Positions 17,446 to 26,156 of a stretch of 64,000 nucleotides of DNA are shown piece after piece. The stretch comes from an uncultured Aquabacterium sp. Lineage in GTDB: Bacteria; Pseudomonadota; Gammaproteobacteria; Burkholderiales; Burkholderiaceae_C. The first letter of the stretch is position 1. Every line of letters begins with the position of its first letter. Under the pieces are notes generated by a model, which was not told the origin of the DNA, did no database searches, and was given only the letters and a program-made list of their open reading frames with translations. A program made the position numbers and the translations under genes. The DNA lies in NCBI RefSeq assembly GCF_913773725.1, contig NZ_CAJYGK010000053.1:124001-188000 (forward strand). Direction: 5' to 3'.

Positions 17446-19371
17446 ATGCGCTGGCAAAAGTTCAATCTTCGTTCTTCGATCATCACCGTTGCCGCTCTGG
17501 TTGCATTGGGCGCGTCCGGTCTCGTTTCGCACGCTGCAGCACCGACCACCTCGTCGGTCCTGAGCACCAATCTGTCGCAGGCTGCTTCGCTTCGGGTGGA
17601 GCAACTGCTGTCGATGCAGCCTGGCACGCAGGTCAGCATCGACTTCCCGGTGGCTGGCCGCCAGAACGTGGTCTTCGAGCACACCACGGCCGGCGTGGGC
17701 GGCTTGCGCTACTGGCACGGCCATCTGGCCGGCAACGAGCGCAATCGGGTGGTGATCCAGGAACTGGCCAATGGCCGGGTGGTGGGGGCCGTGCGCTTCA
17801 ATGGCAAGCTGGTGAACTTCCGCCAGGAAGCCGACCGCTCGCTGGTGACGACGCGTGACATGGCCCAGGTCAGCGGCCAGGTTTGGGCGCTGGGCGAACG
17901 CCTCGACAAAGGCACCACCGTCGTCAACCAGAACCTGTCTGCTTTGACACAGGCCACGGTGGGCAGCGAACTGGCCATCCCCCTGCCGGGTGGGCGCACC
18001 GAGGTGGCGATCGTCACGAGCACGGCGCTGGACGCCGAGGGCAACCTCCAGCTCGAAGCCATCAGCCGCCTCGAAGGGCGCGGCAACGCCACGGTGGTCA
18101 CCGTCGGCACGGACGCCACCTTCGCTGCCATCTTCACGCCCCAGGGTGAGTATCAGGTGCAGACGCGCAATGGTCGGACCGTGATGCTGGATCCCCGCGC
18201 AGCGGGCTGGACGGAGCCGCGTGGTGACGACCATGTGACGGATGGCCACGAGGAGCCGTATGCGGCCGCGGCCGTGTCGACCAAGAACGCGACAACCGCG
18301 GCCAACACCGCGACCACGACGACGAGCGCGACCACCGCGGTGCCGTCGGCGCTCGCGGCCGGGACGGTCGACACCACGATCACGCTGTTGATGACCTACA
18401 GCCCCTCGTTCGTGAAGATGTGGGGAACGGAGACCGCTGCCCGGACTCGCTTGTCCAACCTGGTTCAGGTGGCCAATACCGCGTATGGCAACAGCGGTAC
18501 GGGCGTGCGCTTCAAGGTGGTGGGCTGGAAGCTGGTGAACCAAGCTGATGCTTCACCGCAGACCGTGTTGCCGGCGTTGCGCATGAGCAGTGGCGCTTTC
18601 ACGGGTGTCTCGACCTTGCGCACCACGGCGGGCGCTGCGCTGGTGACCTTCTTCGCGCCGTTCAACAGCGTGACCGCGTCAACCAACACCTGTGGTCTGG
18701 CCTATGTGCCGGCGGCAGGCTCGCAAGGGCTGGCAGCCTACCGTGCTCAGGTTCCATTGCTGGGCGTTTCGGCATTGAATGACGGACAGAACGGCAGCAG
18801 CTACTGCTCGGCCCTCAGCTTTGCGCACGAGTTGGGACATAACCTGGGGGCAGTGCACGACAAGGCCAACTCCGGTACCACCGGCGTGTTCCCCTACAGC
18901 TACGGCCGTGGCGTGAGCGGCAGCTTTGGCACCGTGATGTCCTACGTCTATCCGCGGGTCGCGCTGTTCTCGTCGCCCCAGATCAAGTGCACCACCACTG
19001 GCACCACATGCGGGACGACGGCAGAGAACGTGGTGTCTACCGTGCTGCAGACCAAGTCCATCGTGGCTGCACTCGGCAAGCCTGCCAATGCAGGGGTCGA
19101 TGTGACGGGCGCCACCATGGTCGCCGGTGCGCTGCGTACCTCCACCGGGGCCGCCTACACCGGGACGGCCACCATCGGCTCCACCACGTCGGGCGTGACC
19201 TGCACGGTCGGCACCACGGGGTTGTACGTCTGCCGCGTGCCGAGCGGGACCAACTCGATCTCGGTGGCGGTCAAGGTGACGGGCAAGACCGTGAGCCCGG
19301 CCGTGGCCACTTTCGCCGTCAACCCGATGGCGGACCGCCCGATCACCGGGACCACCTTCTACGTGTACTGA
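17446..19371 (+). CDS. Secreted metzincin zinc metalloprotease (reprolysin-like)
   Basis: A 641-residue secreted zinc protease. AGGAGGG at 17434-17440 fixes ATG 17446, discarding a 90-codon upstream in-frame extension that overlaps the riboswitch. A signal peptide (hydrophobic SSIITVAALVALGASGLVS then AAAPTT) is followed by a ~280-residue propeptide and a Thr/Ala-rich linker (about 280-305). The catalytic domain carries the metzincin site HELGHNLGAVHD (about 460-471) and the Met-turn GTVMSY (about 498). A ~110-residue Ig/big-like domain (VDVTGATMVAGALR...) with a Cys pair ends the protein. Target proteins are unknown. The riboswitch leader suggests a role tied to biofilm or motility transitions, for example cleaving surface adhesins or matrix. 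Confidence 0.92.
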   Translation: MRWQKFNLRSSIITVAALVALGASGLVSHAAAPTTSSVLSTNLSQAASLRVEQLLSMQPGTQVSIDFPVAGRQNVVFEHTTAGVGGLRYWHGHLAGNERNRVVIQELANGRVVGAVRFNGKLVNFRQEADRSLVTTRDMAQVSGQVWALGERLDKGTTVVNQNLSALTQATVGSELAIPLPGGRTEVAIVTSTALDAEGNLQLEAISRLEGRGNATVVTVGTDATFAAIFTPQGEYQVQTRNGRTVMLDPRAAGWTEPRGDDHVTDGHEEPYAAAAVSTKNATTAANTATTTTSATTAVPSALAAGTVDTTITLLMTYSPSFVKMWGTETAARTRLSNLVQVANTAYGNSGTGVRFKVVGWKLVNQADASPQTVLPALRMSSGAFTGVSTLRTTAGAALVTFFAPFNSVTASTNTCGLAYVPAAGSQGLAAYRAQVPLLGVSALNDGQNGSSYCSALSFAHELGHNLGAVHDKANSGTTGVFPYSYGRGVSGSFGTVMSYVYPRVALFSSPQIKCTTTGTTCGTTAENVVSTVLQTKSIVAALGKPANAGVDVTGATMVAGALRTSTGAAYTGTATIGSTTSGVTCTVGTTGLYVCRVPSGTNSISVAVKVTGKTVSPAVATFAVNPMADRPITGTTFYVY

Positions 19372-19414
19372 AACTGGCATCCTCGCGCCCCGGCGTCCCT
19401 GGGGCCCTTTTCTC

Positions 19415-19448
19415 GCGGCCTGTTCACCTCGGTGCACAGGCCGCTTTT
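19415..19448 (+). terminator. Intrinsic terminator of the metalloprotease gene
   Basis: Perfect 9-bp stem GCGGCCTGT/ACAGGCCGC (19415-19423, 19436-19444) followed directly by T5. Confidence 0.9.
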
Positions 19449-19472
19449 TCATGTCCGCCGGGTGACATGCCA

Positions 19473-19538
19473 ATAGACGACATCAATGAAGTGAATTTGT
19501 TCAATCAATTCGCTATATGGGACTGGCTGACCTAATAT
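19473..19538 (+). promoter_or_regulatory. OxyR-like operator and promoter of ahpC
   Basis: Four quarter-sites with exact 7-nt spacing, ATAG-N7-CAAT-N7-ATTT-N7-CAAT (19473-19509), match 12 of 16 bases of the OxyR consensus ATAG-N7-CTAT-N7-ATAG-N7-CTAT. A -10 like TAATAT is at 19533-19538. This puts the operator just upstream of the -35 position (19510-19515, TCGCTA, poor), as expected of an OxyR-activated promoter. The first base of ahpC is 45 nt further on. Confidence 0.6.
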
Positions 19539-19583
19539 TCGTCCTGTTGTCTCACAACACAACCCAAACCAAGGAACCGATCC

Positions 19584-20159
19584 ATGAGCCTGATCAACAC
19601 GCAAGTCCAGCCGTTCAAGACCCAAGCCTTCGTCAACCGTGGTGGCAAGGGTGAGTTCATCGAGGTGACCGACGAGAGCCTGAAGGGCAAGTGGTCCGTC
19701 CTGATCTTCATGCCGGCCGCCTTCACCTTCAACTGCCCGACCGAGATCGAAGACGCTGCCGACAACTACGCCGAGTTCCAGAAGGCCGGTGCCGAGGTCT
19801 ACATCGTGACCACCGACACCCACTTCTCGCACAAGGTGTGGCACGAAACCTCGCCGGCCGTCGGCAAGGCCAAGTTCCCGCTGGTGGGCGACCCCACCCA
19901 CACGCTGACCAACGCCTTCGGCGTGCACATCCCCGAAGAAGGCCTGGCCCTGCGCGGCACCTTCGTGGTGAACCCGGACGGCGTCATCAAGACCGTCGAA
20001 ATCCACTCGAACGAGATCGCCCGCGACGTGTCGGAAACCCTGCGCAAGCTGAAGGCTGCCCAGTACACCGCCGCCAACCCCGGCCAGGTCTGCCCGGCCA
20101 AGTGGAAGGAAGGCGCCAAGACCCTGGCTCCGTCGCTGGACCTGGTCGGCAAGATCTGA
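19584..20159 (+). CDS. ahpC: Alkyl hydroperoxide reductase subunit C (peroxiredoxin)
   Basis: A 191-residue typical 2-Cys peroxiredoxin reducing H2O2 and organic hydroperoxides in the cytoplasm. The peroxidatic Cys51 sits in FTFNCPTE; the resolving Cys170 sits in GQVCPAKW. Thr48 in the same loop and Arg in ALRGTFVV complete the active site. Length and start (MSLINTQVQPFKTQAF) equal E. coli AhpC. ahpF follows after 206 bp as its dedicated reductase. The upstream OxyR-like box predicts peroxide induction. Confidence 0.98.
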   Translation: MSLINTQVQPFKTQAFVNRGGKGEFIEVTDESLKGKWSVLIFMPAAFTFNCPTEIEDAADNYAEFQKAGAEVYIVTTDTHFSHKVWHETSPAVGKAKFPLVGDPTHTLTNAFGVHIPEEGLALRGTFVVNPDGVIKTVEIHSNEIARDVSETLRKLKAAQYTAANPGQVCPAKWKEGAKTLAPSLDLVGKI

Positions 20160-20224
20160 TCGACCTGACGTCAGACACGCTGTTGTTTGACCTGTGAGAG
20201 GGCGCGCCCTTCCCACACCGCTGA

Positions 20225-20271
20225 CACTGCCTACCCTGCGGGCCCACGAAGCCGGCCGGGGTGGGGCAGTG
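20225..20271 (+). other. Long imperfect hairpin between ahpC and ahpF
   Basis: CACTGCC plus ACCC (20225-20236) pairs with GGGT plus GGCAGTG (20259-20271), with a small bulge. No T-run follows, so it is not an intrinsic terminator. A processing or stability element separating ahpC from ahpF expression is the simplest reading. Confidence 0.45.
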
Positions 20272-20365
20272 CAGCCTGCTCGCTGGCCCCAACCCTTGAC
20301 GCAGTACAGGAGGCCGGTTTTCACAGTCGCTTGACACCGAATTCACTCAGAAAAGGATGACCACC

Positions 20366-21925
20366 ATGCTGGACGACAGCCTCAAAGCCCAACTCGGCGC
20401 CTACCTGGAGCGCGTGCAACAGCCGTTCGAGATCGTGGCCTCCCTGAGCGACAGTGAAAACTCCCGCGAGATGCTCGCGCTGCTGCAGACGATCCAAGGT
20501 CTGCGCGCCGACAAGATCACCCTGAAGACCGACGGGCAGGACGCCCGCAAGCCTTCGTTCACGCTGCAGCGCGTGGGCAGCGACACCAGCCTGCGCTTTG
20601 CCGGCCTGCCGCTGGGCCACGAGTTCACCTCGCTGGTGCTGGCGCTGCTGTGGACGGGCGGTCATCCCCCGAAGGAAGAAGCCGAGACGCTGGACAACAT
20701 CCGCGCCCTGGACGGCGACTTCAACTTCGAGGTCTACATGTCCCTGAGCTGCCACAACTGCCCGGACGTGGTGCAGGCGCTGTCGCTCATGGCCATCCTG
20801 AACCCGAAGGTCAAGACCACCGTCATCGAAGGCGGCGCCTTCCAGGAAGAGGTCGAGAAGCGCGAGATCATGGCGGTGCCCATGGTCTTCCTCAACGGCC
20901 AGGTGTTCGCCTCGGGCAAGATGTCGGTGGCCGAGATCGTGGCCAAGCTCGACACCAACTCGGCTGCCAAGGAAGCCGCCAAGATCGACGCCAAGGCGCC
21001 GTACGACGTGCTGATCGTGGGCGGTGGCCCTGCCGGTGCAGCCGCGGGTGTGTACGCAGCCCGCAAGGGCATCCGCACCGGCATCGCCGCCGAACGGTTT
21101 GGCGGGCAGGTGAACGACACGCTGGCCATCGAGAACTACATCTCGGTGCTGGAAACCGACGGGCCGAAGCTGGCTGCCGCGCTGGAAGCCCACGCCAAGG
21201 CGTACGACGTCGACATCATGAACCTGCAGAAGGCCGCGCAGATCATCCCGGCTGCGAAGCCCGGTGACCTGATTCAGGTGAAGATGGAAAACGGCGGCAC
21301 GCTCAAGGCCAAGACCGTGATCCTGTCGACCGGTGCCCGTTGGCGCAACGTGAACGTGCCCGGCGAAGCCGAGTACAAGAACAAGGGCGTGGCCTACTGC
21401 CCGCACTGCGATGGCCCGCTGTTCAAGGGCAAGCGCACGGCCGTCATCGGCGGCGGCAACTCGGGTGTCGAGGCCGCCATCGACCTGGCGGGCATCGTGG
21501 CCCACGTGACGCTGATCGAGTTTGCCGACACGCTCAAGGCCGACGCCGTGCTGGTCAACAAGCTCAAGAGCCTGCCGAACGTGACCATCCACACCAACGC
21601 GCAGACGACCGAGATCACCGGCGCAGAGGGCAAGGTCAATGGCCTGAAGTACAAGGACCGCGTCTCGGGTGAAGAGCACACGGTGCCGCTGGAAGGCGTG
21701 TTCGTGCAGATCGGCCTGGTGCCCAACACCGAGTTCCTGCGCGGCACGGTGGAACTGAGCAAGTTCGGCGAGATCATCGTCGACGCGAAGGGCCACACCA
21801 ACGTGCCGGGCGTGTTCGCGGCCGGCGACTGCACCACGGTGCCGTACAAGCAGATCGTGATTGCGGCCGGGGCCGGTGCGACGGCGGCATTGAGTGCCTT
21901 CGACCACCTGATCCGCCAGGGTTGA
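20366..21925 (+). CDS. ahpF: Alkyl hydroperoxide reductase subunit F
   Basis: A 519-residue flavoprotein disulfide reductase passing electrons from NADH to AhpC. The N-terminal tandem thioredoxin-like domain carries CHNC (about 129-132). The FAD domain has [11 protein letters not shown] (about 215). The NADH domain has [11 protein letters not shown], with the redox CPHC (about 346-349) between them; GVFAAGDCT is the second FAD motif. ATG 20366 ([14 protein letters not shown]) is preferred to the ATG at 20357, because the Shine-Dalgarno AAAAGGA ends at 20357 and E. coli AhpF starts in the same way (MLDTNMKTQL). Follows ahpC on the same strand and ends in a strong terminator. Confidence 0.98.
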   Translation: MLDDSLKAQLGAYLERVQQPFEIVASLSDSENSREMLALLQTIQGLRADKITLKTDGQDARKPSFTLQRVGSDTSLRFAGLPLGHEFTSLVLALLWTGGHPPKEEAETLDNIRALDGDFNFEVYMSLSCHNCPDVVQALSLMAILNPKVKTTVIEGGAFQEEVEKREIMAVPMVFLNGQVFASGKMSVAEIVAKLDTNSAAKEAAKIDAKAPYDVLIVGGGPAGAAAGVYAARKGIRTGIAAERFGGQVNDTLAIENYISVLETDGPKLAAALEAHAKAYDVDIMNLQKAAQIIPAAKPGDLIQVKMENGGTLKAKTVILSTGARWRNVNVPGEAEYKNKGVAYCPHCDGPLFKGKRTAVIGGGNSGVEAAIDLAGIVAHVTLIEFADTLKADAVLVNKLKSLPNVTIHTNAQTTEITGAEGKVNGLKYKDRVSGEEHTVPLEGVFVQIGLVPNTEFLRGTVELSKFGEIIVDAKGHTNVPGVFAAGDCTTVPYKQIVIAAGAGATAALSAFDHLIRQG

Positions 21926-21959
21926 ACGATGACAGCGTGAACCGATCGGTTCCTTGAGA

Positions 21960-21992
21960 GGCCTGCGCCCGCGAGGGTGCGGGCCTTTTTTT
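21960..21992 (+). terminator. Intrinsic terminator of ahpF
   Basis: An 11-bp stem (GGCCTGCGCCC with GGGTGCGGGCC, two G-T pairs) with GCGA tetraloop at 21960-21985, followed by T7. Confidence 0.92.
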
Positions 21993-22063
21993 CGGCCCTG
22001 CTGTGCTGTCAACCACGGCATTCCCCAGCCCGCGGTCGGTGGGCAAGGTCGCATCATCGCCCC

Positions 22064-22996
22064 ATGCCCTCGAACGCCGTGCCCCTGCCCCCCTCCCTCC
22101 GCGTGCTCGAACGCGGCTGGCTGTCCTCCAACCAGATCCTGCTGTTCGACGACGACGGCGCGACCGTGGTCGACACCGGCTACGTCACGGAAGTGGACGA
22201 CACGCTGCGCTTGATCGACCAGGCGCTCGCGGGCCGGCCGTTGAAGCGCATCGTCAACACCCACCTGCATTCCGACCACGCTGGCGGCAACGCGGCGCTG
22301 CAGGACCGGCACGATTGCGTCACCTGGATCCCGCCCGGCGAGAGCGAGGCGGCCGCCGTGTGGGACGAAGACCGCCTGAGTTACCGCCCCACCAGCCAGC
22401 AGTGCCCGCGCTTCCGGTTCGATGCGTTGGTGCACCCCCACCAGACCCTGCACCTGGGGGGCGAGGACTGGACCGTGCTGCCCGCCGAGGGCCATGACGA
22501 TGCCATGGTGATGCTGTGGTGCGATCGACAGGGTGTGCTGGTATCGGCCGATGCGCTGTGGGAGAAGGGATTCGGCGTGATCTTTCCCGAACTCGTCGGC
22601 GAGGCGGGCTTCGAGGCCCAGGCGGCCACGCTGGCGCTGATCGCCGACCTGGCGCCGCGTGTCGTGATCCCGGGCCATGGCGCGCCGTTCACCGCGGTGC
22701 AGCCGGCGCTCGAAGCGGCGCAAGCGCGGTTGAACTGGTTGCGCAACGAGCCGGTGAAGCACGCCGAGTACGCGCTCAAGGTGCTGGTGTCGTTCAAGCT
22801 GATGGAGGCTCGCTCACTGAGCCAGTCCGCGATCGAGGCCATTGTGCAGGCCGCCTTCGATCGGCAGCCCGCCCTGGCCGCGCTGTACGCCGGTCGGGAG
22901 GTGGCCGCGGTGGCGCGCGACGTGGTGGCGCAGCTGGCGCGCAGCGGCGCCGTGCAGATCCGCCTGGACGGCGGCATCGACGCGCCCGCGCGCTGA
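22064..22996 (+). CDS. MBL-fold metallo-hydrolase
   Basis: A 310-residue metallo-beta-lactamase-fold hydrolase. The metal motif HLHSDHAGG (HxHxDH, about residues 64-72) is intact. Later ligands include the His of EGHDDAMVML, Asp in VSADALWEKGFG and PGHGAPFT. An all-helical C-terminal part (about 220-300) is typical of the lactonase/glyoxalase-II-like branch. Substrate unknown. ATG 22064 fits the fold boundary; an in-frame ATG 29 codons upstream runs back into the ahpF terminator region. A quorum-quenching lactonase or thioester hydrolase are both possible. Confidence 0.85.
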   Translation: MPSNAVPLPPSLRVLERGWLSSNQILLFDDDGATVVDTGYVTEVDDTLRLIDQALAGRPLKRIVNTHLHSDHAGGNAALQDRHDCVTWIPPGESEAAAVWDEDRLSYRPTSQQCPRFRFDALVHPHQTLHLGGEDWTVLPAEGHDDAMVMLWCDRQGVLVSADALWEKGFGVIFPELVGEAGFEAQAATLALIADLAPRVVIPGHGAPFTAVQPALEAAQARLNWLRNEPVKHAEYALKVLVSFKLMEARSLSQSAIEAIVQAAFDRQPALAALYAGREVAAVARDVVAQLARSGAVQIRLDGGIDAPAR

Positions 22997-23015
22997 TTCC
23001 GCCCGTCGGGCTGCT

Positions 23016-23729
23016 TCAGCCTGCGCGCCGGAAGGTGAGATTGATCCGGTCGGGCCCGAAGGCCGGGTGGTGCGCTGTCTTGATCGGCCGCACGCCATGG
23101 AAGCGCAGCCGCGCCGGACCACCCCACACCAGCACGTCGCCGTGTTGCAGTGGAACGGGGCGGGTGCGGTCGGAGCGTGCCAGGCCGCCCAGCAGAAAGG
23201 TCGCGGGCACGCCCAGCGAGACGGACACGATGGGCGCACTGAAATCCCGCTCATTGCGATCCTGGTGCAGCGACAGCCGCGTGCCCGGCGCGTAGCGGTT
23301 GACCAGGCAGGCATCGGGCTCGAAGCCGGGAAAGCCGGCGGCCTCGGCGGCGGTGCGCGCCAGCGCCAGGAAGGCGTCCGGCATCGGCGGCCACGGGGCT
23401 TCGCGCAAGGGGTCGATGCCGCTGTAGCGGTAGCCGCGCCGGTCGCTGATCCAGCCCAGTGCGCCCGCGTTGCTCATGGCCACCTGCATGGTGAGGCCAC
23501 CCGGCGTCTGCATCTGGCGCCACGGGGCGGTGGCGATGACCGACTGCACCCCGGCCAGGATGCCCGCCTCGTCGTCGAGTGCCCGGCCAGGCAGCAGCAC
23601 CACACCCTCGTCCAGGTCGATGCGTGCGGCCCGCTCCCCGGAGACGGCCGCAGCCGCGCCGTCCGCAGCGTCTGCCGGCGGCAGGTCGGCGAACAGGTCG
23701 CCGGTCAGCGGGTCGAAGATGCGGGGCAC
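23016..23729 (-). CDS. alkB: DNA/RNA alkylation-repair dioxygenase AlkB
   Basis: A 237-residue Fe(II)/2-oxoglutarate dioxygenase that removes 1-methyladenine and 3-methylcytosine lesions. It follows E. coli AlkB throughout: WRQMQTPGGLTMQVAMSNAG, LGWISDRRGYRYSGIDP, PDACLVNRYAPG. Iron ligands HxD are in LSLHQDRNE and the distal His in RFHGV. The 2-oxoglutarate Arg pair is in RINLTFRRAG. The N-terminus is about 20 residues longer than in E. coli. No ada gene is adjacent. It is convergent with the MBL hydrolase gene, with a 19-nt gap. Confidence 0.96.
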   Translation of the reverse strand: MPRIFDPLTGDLFADLPPADAADGAAAAVSGERAARIDLDEGVVLLPGRALDDEAGILAGVQSVIATAPWRQMQTPGGLTMQVAMSNAGALGWISDRRGYRYSGIDPLREAPWPPMPDAFLALARTAAEAAGFPGFEPDACLVNRYAPGTRLSLHQDRNERDFSAPIVSVSLGVPATFLLGGLARSDRTRPVPLQHGDVLVWGGPARLRFHGVRPIKTAHHPAFGPDRINLTFRRAG

Positions 23730-23804
23730 GGTGGGGTCTCCGGGCGGTGGCCTGTGAGCGGGATGGGCGCGCGCCGTGTACCGGACCCGACGCCGCCTGA
23801 TCGC

Positions 23805-25322
23805 TCAGACTGTGGCTGCGCCCGCCTTGGGCGGCCGGACGGCGGCTTCCGCCAGGATGGCCCGCAGCAGGTCATGGCACCGGCCCACCGAGGCCACCTC
23901 CACGCGCTCGCCCGGGGCGTGTGCGCCGCGGATGGTGGGGCCGAAGGACACGATGTCCATCCCCGGGTGTTTCGCAGCCAGGATGCCGCATTCCAGCCCG
24001 GCATGGATGACCTGCACGTGTGCCGGGGCCCCGTGGCGATCGGCATAGACCCGCTGGCACAAGGCCAGCAGCGGCGAACCCGGGTTCGGCGTCCAGCCGG
24101 GGTAGTGGCCGTTGATGTCGACCGTGGTGCCGCTGAGCTGGAACAGGCTGGCGATCTCTTCGGCCAGCGCCAGGCTGCCGCTGTCGCGCAGCGAGCGCAC
24201 CATGAAGTGCGCCTGGCCGCCTTCGGGCGTGAGGCTGACGACGCCCAGGTTGTTCGAGGTTTCGACCACGCCGGGCACCTGTCGGCTCATGCGGCGCACG
24301 CCATGGGGCGCGGCGTGCAGGCTCGCCAGCCAGACGGCCTGCTCGGCCGGTGCCATGACCAGTCCGGGCAGCGGGGCCGGCGTGGGTTCTGCCGTCAGGC
24401 TCAGTCCTTGTTCCACACCCTGCAGTTCATCGGCCAGCAGCGCCTGCCAGCGTGCCAGGCCCGCATGCAGGGCGTCGACCCTGTCGGCGGGCAGGGCCAC
24501 GGTGGCAAAGGCCTCGCGTGGCAGCGCATTGCGCGCTGTGCCGCCTCGCAGGCTGACCCACTGCAGCGGCAGTGTGGTGCCCAGATCGTGCAGCACGCGC
24601 ACCAGCAGCTTGATGGCGTTGCCGCGCTCTTCGTGGATGTCGACACCGGAGTGCCCGCCACGGAGCCCGCGCAGGCTCACATCGCGCAGCGCGTGACCGG
24701 CCTCCAGCGGCACCGGCGGGGCGTGGCGGCTGACCGCCACATCGACGCCGCCGGCGCAACCCAGGTAGAACTCGCCCCACTCTTCGGTGTCGAGGTTGAG
24801 CATCAGCCGGCCCTGCAGCGCACCGGCCGCCAGGCCGTGGGCACCGCCCATGCCGGCCTCCTCGTCCACCGTGAACAGGGCTTCCAGCGGGCCGTGCACG
24901 GCCTCCGGGTCTTCCAGCACGGCCAGCATCAACGCCACGCCGATGCCGTTGTCGGCGCCCAGCGTCGTGCCCTCGGCCACCAGCCAGCCGTCGCGGGCCA
25001 CGGGCGTGATCGGGTCATGGAAGAAGTCGTGGCCGCTGTCGCTGTTCTTCTGCGTGACCATGTCGAGGTGCGCCTGCAGCACCACGCCGGGCGCGGCCTC
25101 GTGTCCGGGCGTGGCCGGCTTGCGCACGATCAGGTTGCCGGCTTCGTCCACCTGGGTGGCCAGCCCGCGGGCCTGCGCCCAGGCCACCAGGTGGTCACGC
25201 AGGACGCCCTCGTGCTTGGACGGCCGCGGGATGCGGCACAGCGTCGCGAAGTGGGTCCACACGCTGGCGGGTGTCAGGTTGGTGAACGGGGCGGGCAGGC
25301 TGGAGGGCGTGAGGACGGACAT
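23805..25322 (-). CDS. pepD: Aminoacyl-histidine dipeptidase (peptidase D, M20C)
   Basis: A 505-residue cytosolic zinc dipeptidase cleaving Xaa-His (carnosine-type) and other dipeptides. M20 metal motifs are visible: VLQAHLDMV (His/Asp), TLGADNGIG, FTVDEEAGMGGA (catalytic Glu), LNLDTEEWGEFYLGCAGG, RGGHSGVDIH, and VIHAGLECGI near the C-terminus. Start MSVLTPSSLPAPFTNLTPASVWTHFATLCRIPRPS matches PepD. It is 75 nt downstream of alkB on the opposite reading direction of the left neighbours but the same strand as alkB; co-transcription is unlikely to be functional. Confidence 0.95.
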   Translation of the reverse strand: MSVLTPSSLPAPFTNLTPASVWTHFATLCRIPRPSKHEGVLRDHLVAWAQARGLATQVDEAGNLIVRKPATPGHEAAPGVVLQAHLDMVTQKNSDSGHDFFHDPITPVARDGWLVAEGTTLGADNGIGVALMLAVLEDPEAVHGPLEALFTVDEEAGMGGAHGLAAGALQGRLMLNLDTEEWGEFYLGCAGGVDVAVSRHAPPVPLEAGHALRDVSLRGLRGGHSGVDIHEERGNAIKLLVRVLHDLGTTLPLQWVSLRGGTARNALPREAFATVALPADRVDALHAGLARWQALLADELQGVEQGLSLTAEPTPAPLPGLVMAPAEQAVWLASLHAAPHGVRRMSRQVPGVVETSNNLGVVSLTPEGGQAHFMVRSLRDSGSLALAEEIASLFQLSGTTVDINGHYPGWTPNPGSPLLALCQRVYADRHGAPAHVQVIHAGLECGILAAKHPGMDIVSFGPTIRGAHAPGERVEVASVGRCHDLLRAILAEAAVRPPKAGAATV

Positions 25323-25469
25323 GGCGGGACGGGGCGACGGGATGCGGCCTCCGGACGGCGCCGCAACGCGCCCGGGATGGCGATGCCGCCCATCCTACGC
25401 CGCCGCTGTGCCGGGGGCGAAGCCGTGTGGCGATGCCCCCTGCCGTTGCGGGCAGCGGGCGCCGGGTGT

Positions 25470-26000
25470 TCAGGCGGGATGGTGATCCGGCCGGCCGACG
25501 CGGGTCGGGCCCACGCGCGCCTCGATGTCGGCCTGGATGCGGCGCCCGATGTGCAGCCAGAAGCCCACCTCGGCGACCACGAACAGCGGGCCGATCACCA
25601 GACCGATCAGGTCGTCGACGAAGGCGGGCTTGCGGCCTTCGAAGGCGTGGCCGATGAACTGGATGACCCAGCCGACGAGGAACAGCCCCAGCCCGGTTCC
25701 CAGCCAGCTGGCCAGGCTGCCGGCGGCCACGGCCTGGCCGATGGCGTGCGTGCTGGCGAACAGTGCCCCCATGACCAGCCCGTAGCCGAGGTGCAGCCGC
25801 AGGTAGTACAGCACCGACGCGGCCACGAGCAGGGTGGCCGGCGACAGCGCCACGCCCCCCACTTCGGCCAGCACCGGGCGCGAGGCCAGGATGGCCACGG
25901 CCACGACGATCATCGGGATGCCGACCAGGTGCGTCGCGATGTTGCGGCGGTCCCGGTGGTAATCGGCGTACTGGGCGAGTTGGTCGGTGAGCGTTTTCAT
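25470..26000 (-). CDS. Mpo1-like (DUF962) membrane protein
   Basis: A 176-residue protein of the DUF962/Mpo1-like family, related to the yeast 2-hydroxy fatty acid dioxygenase Mpo1. It starts MKTLTDQLAQYADYHRDRRNIATHLVGIP, with the family HxxxxN..H pattern (YHRDRRNIATH). It has about four membrane helices, and GHAFEGRKPAF holds further conserved His/Glu. The TM segments are VVAVAILASR, TLLVAASVLYYL, GLGLFLVGWVIQF and LIGLVIGPLFVVAEVGF. If active it would alpha-oxidise 2-hydroxy fatty acids with Fe(II). This is inferred from the family only. It is divergent from the Crp/Fnr gene. Confidence 0.85.
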   Translation of the reverse strand: MKTLTDQLAQYADYHRDRRNIATHLVGIPMIVVAVAILASRPVLAEVGGVALSPATLLVAASVLYYLRLHLGYGLVMGALFASTHAIGQAVAAGSLASWLGTGLGLFLVGWVIQFIGHAFEGRKPAFVDDLIGLVIGPLFVVAEVGFWLHIGRRIQADIEARVGPTRVGRPDHHPA

Positions 26001-26156
26001 GCCACCGATGCTCCGGCGGCGGGCCGGTGCGCGTCTGTCGGTCCTCCGACGTTTCGCCACCGTGCGCCCCCGGGTTTGCCCGCAACCCTGTCCGGGGTGT
26101 GTCGCGCCGCCGTCCCTTCGTGGCATCATCGAACCCCGCCTGTACCCCGCAGTACC

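Noticed and set aside
20321-22762. 813-codon open frame antisense to ahpF
   Set aside because: His/Arg/Gly-rich shadow of ahpF and the MBL gene; no motif.
22842-26153. The 5' part of a 1342-codon open frame on the plus strand
   Set aside because: It is antisense to alkB, pepD and the Mpo1-like gene and lacks protein-like composition; only its 3' end from 26157 is the Crp/Fnr gene.
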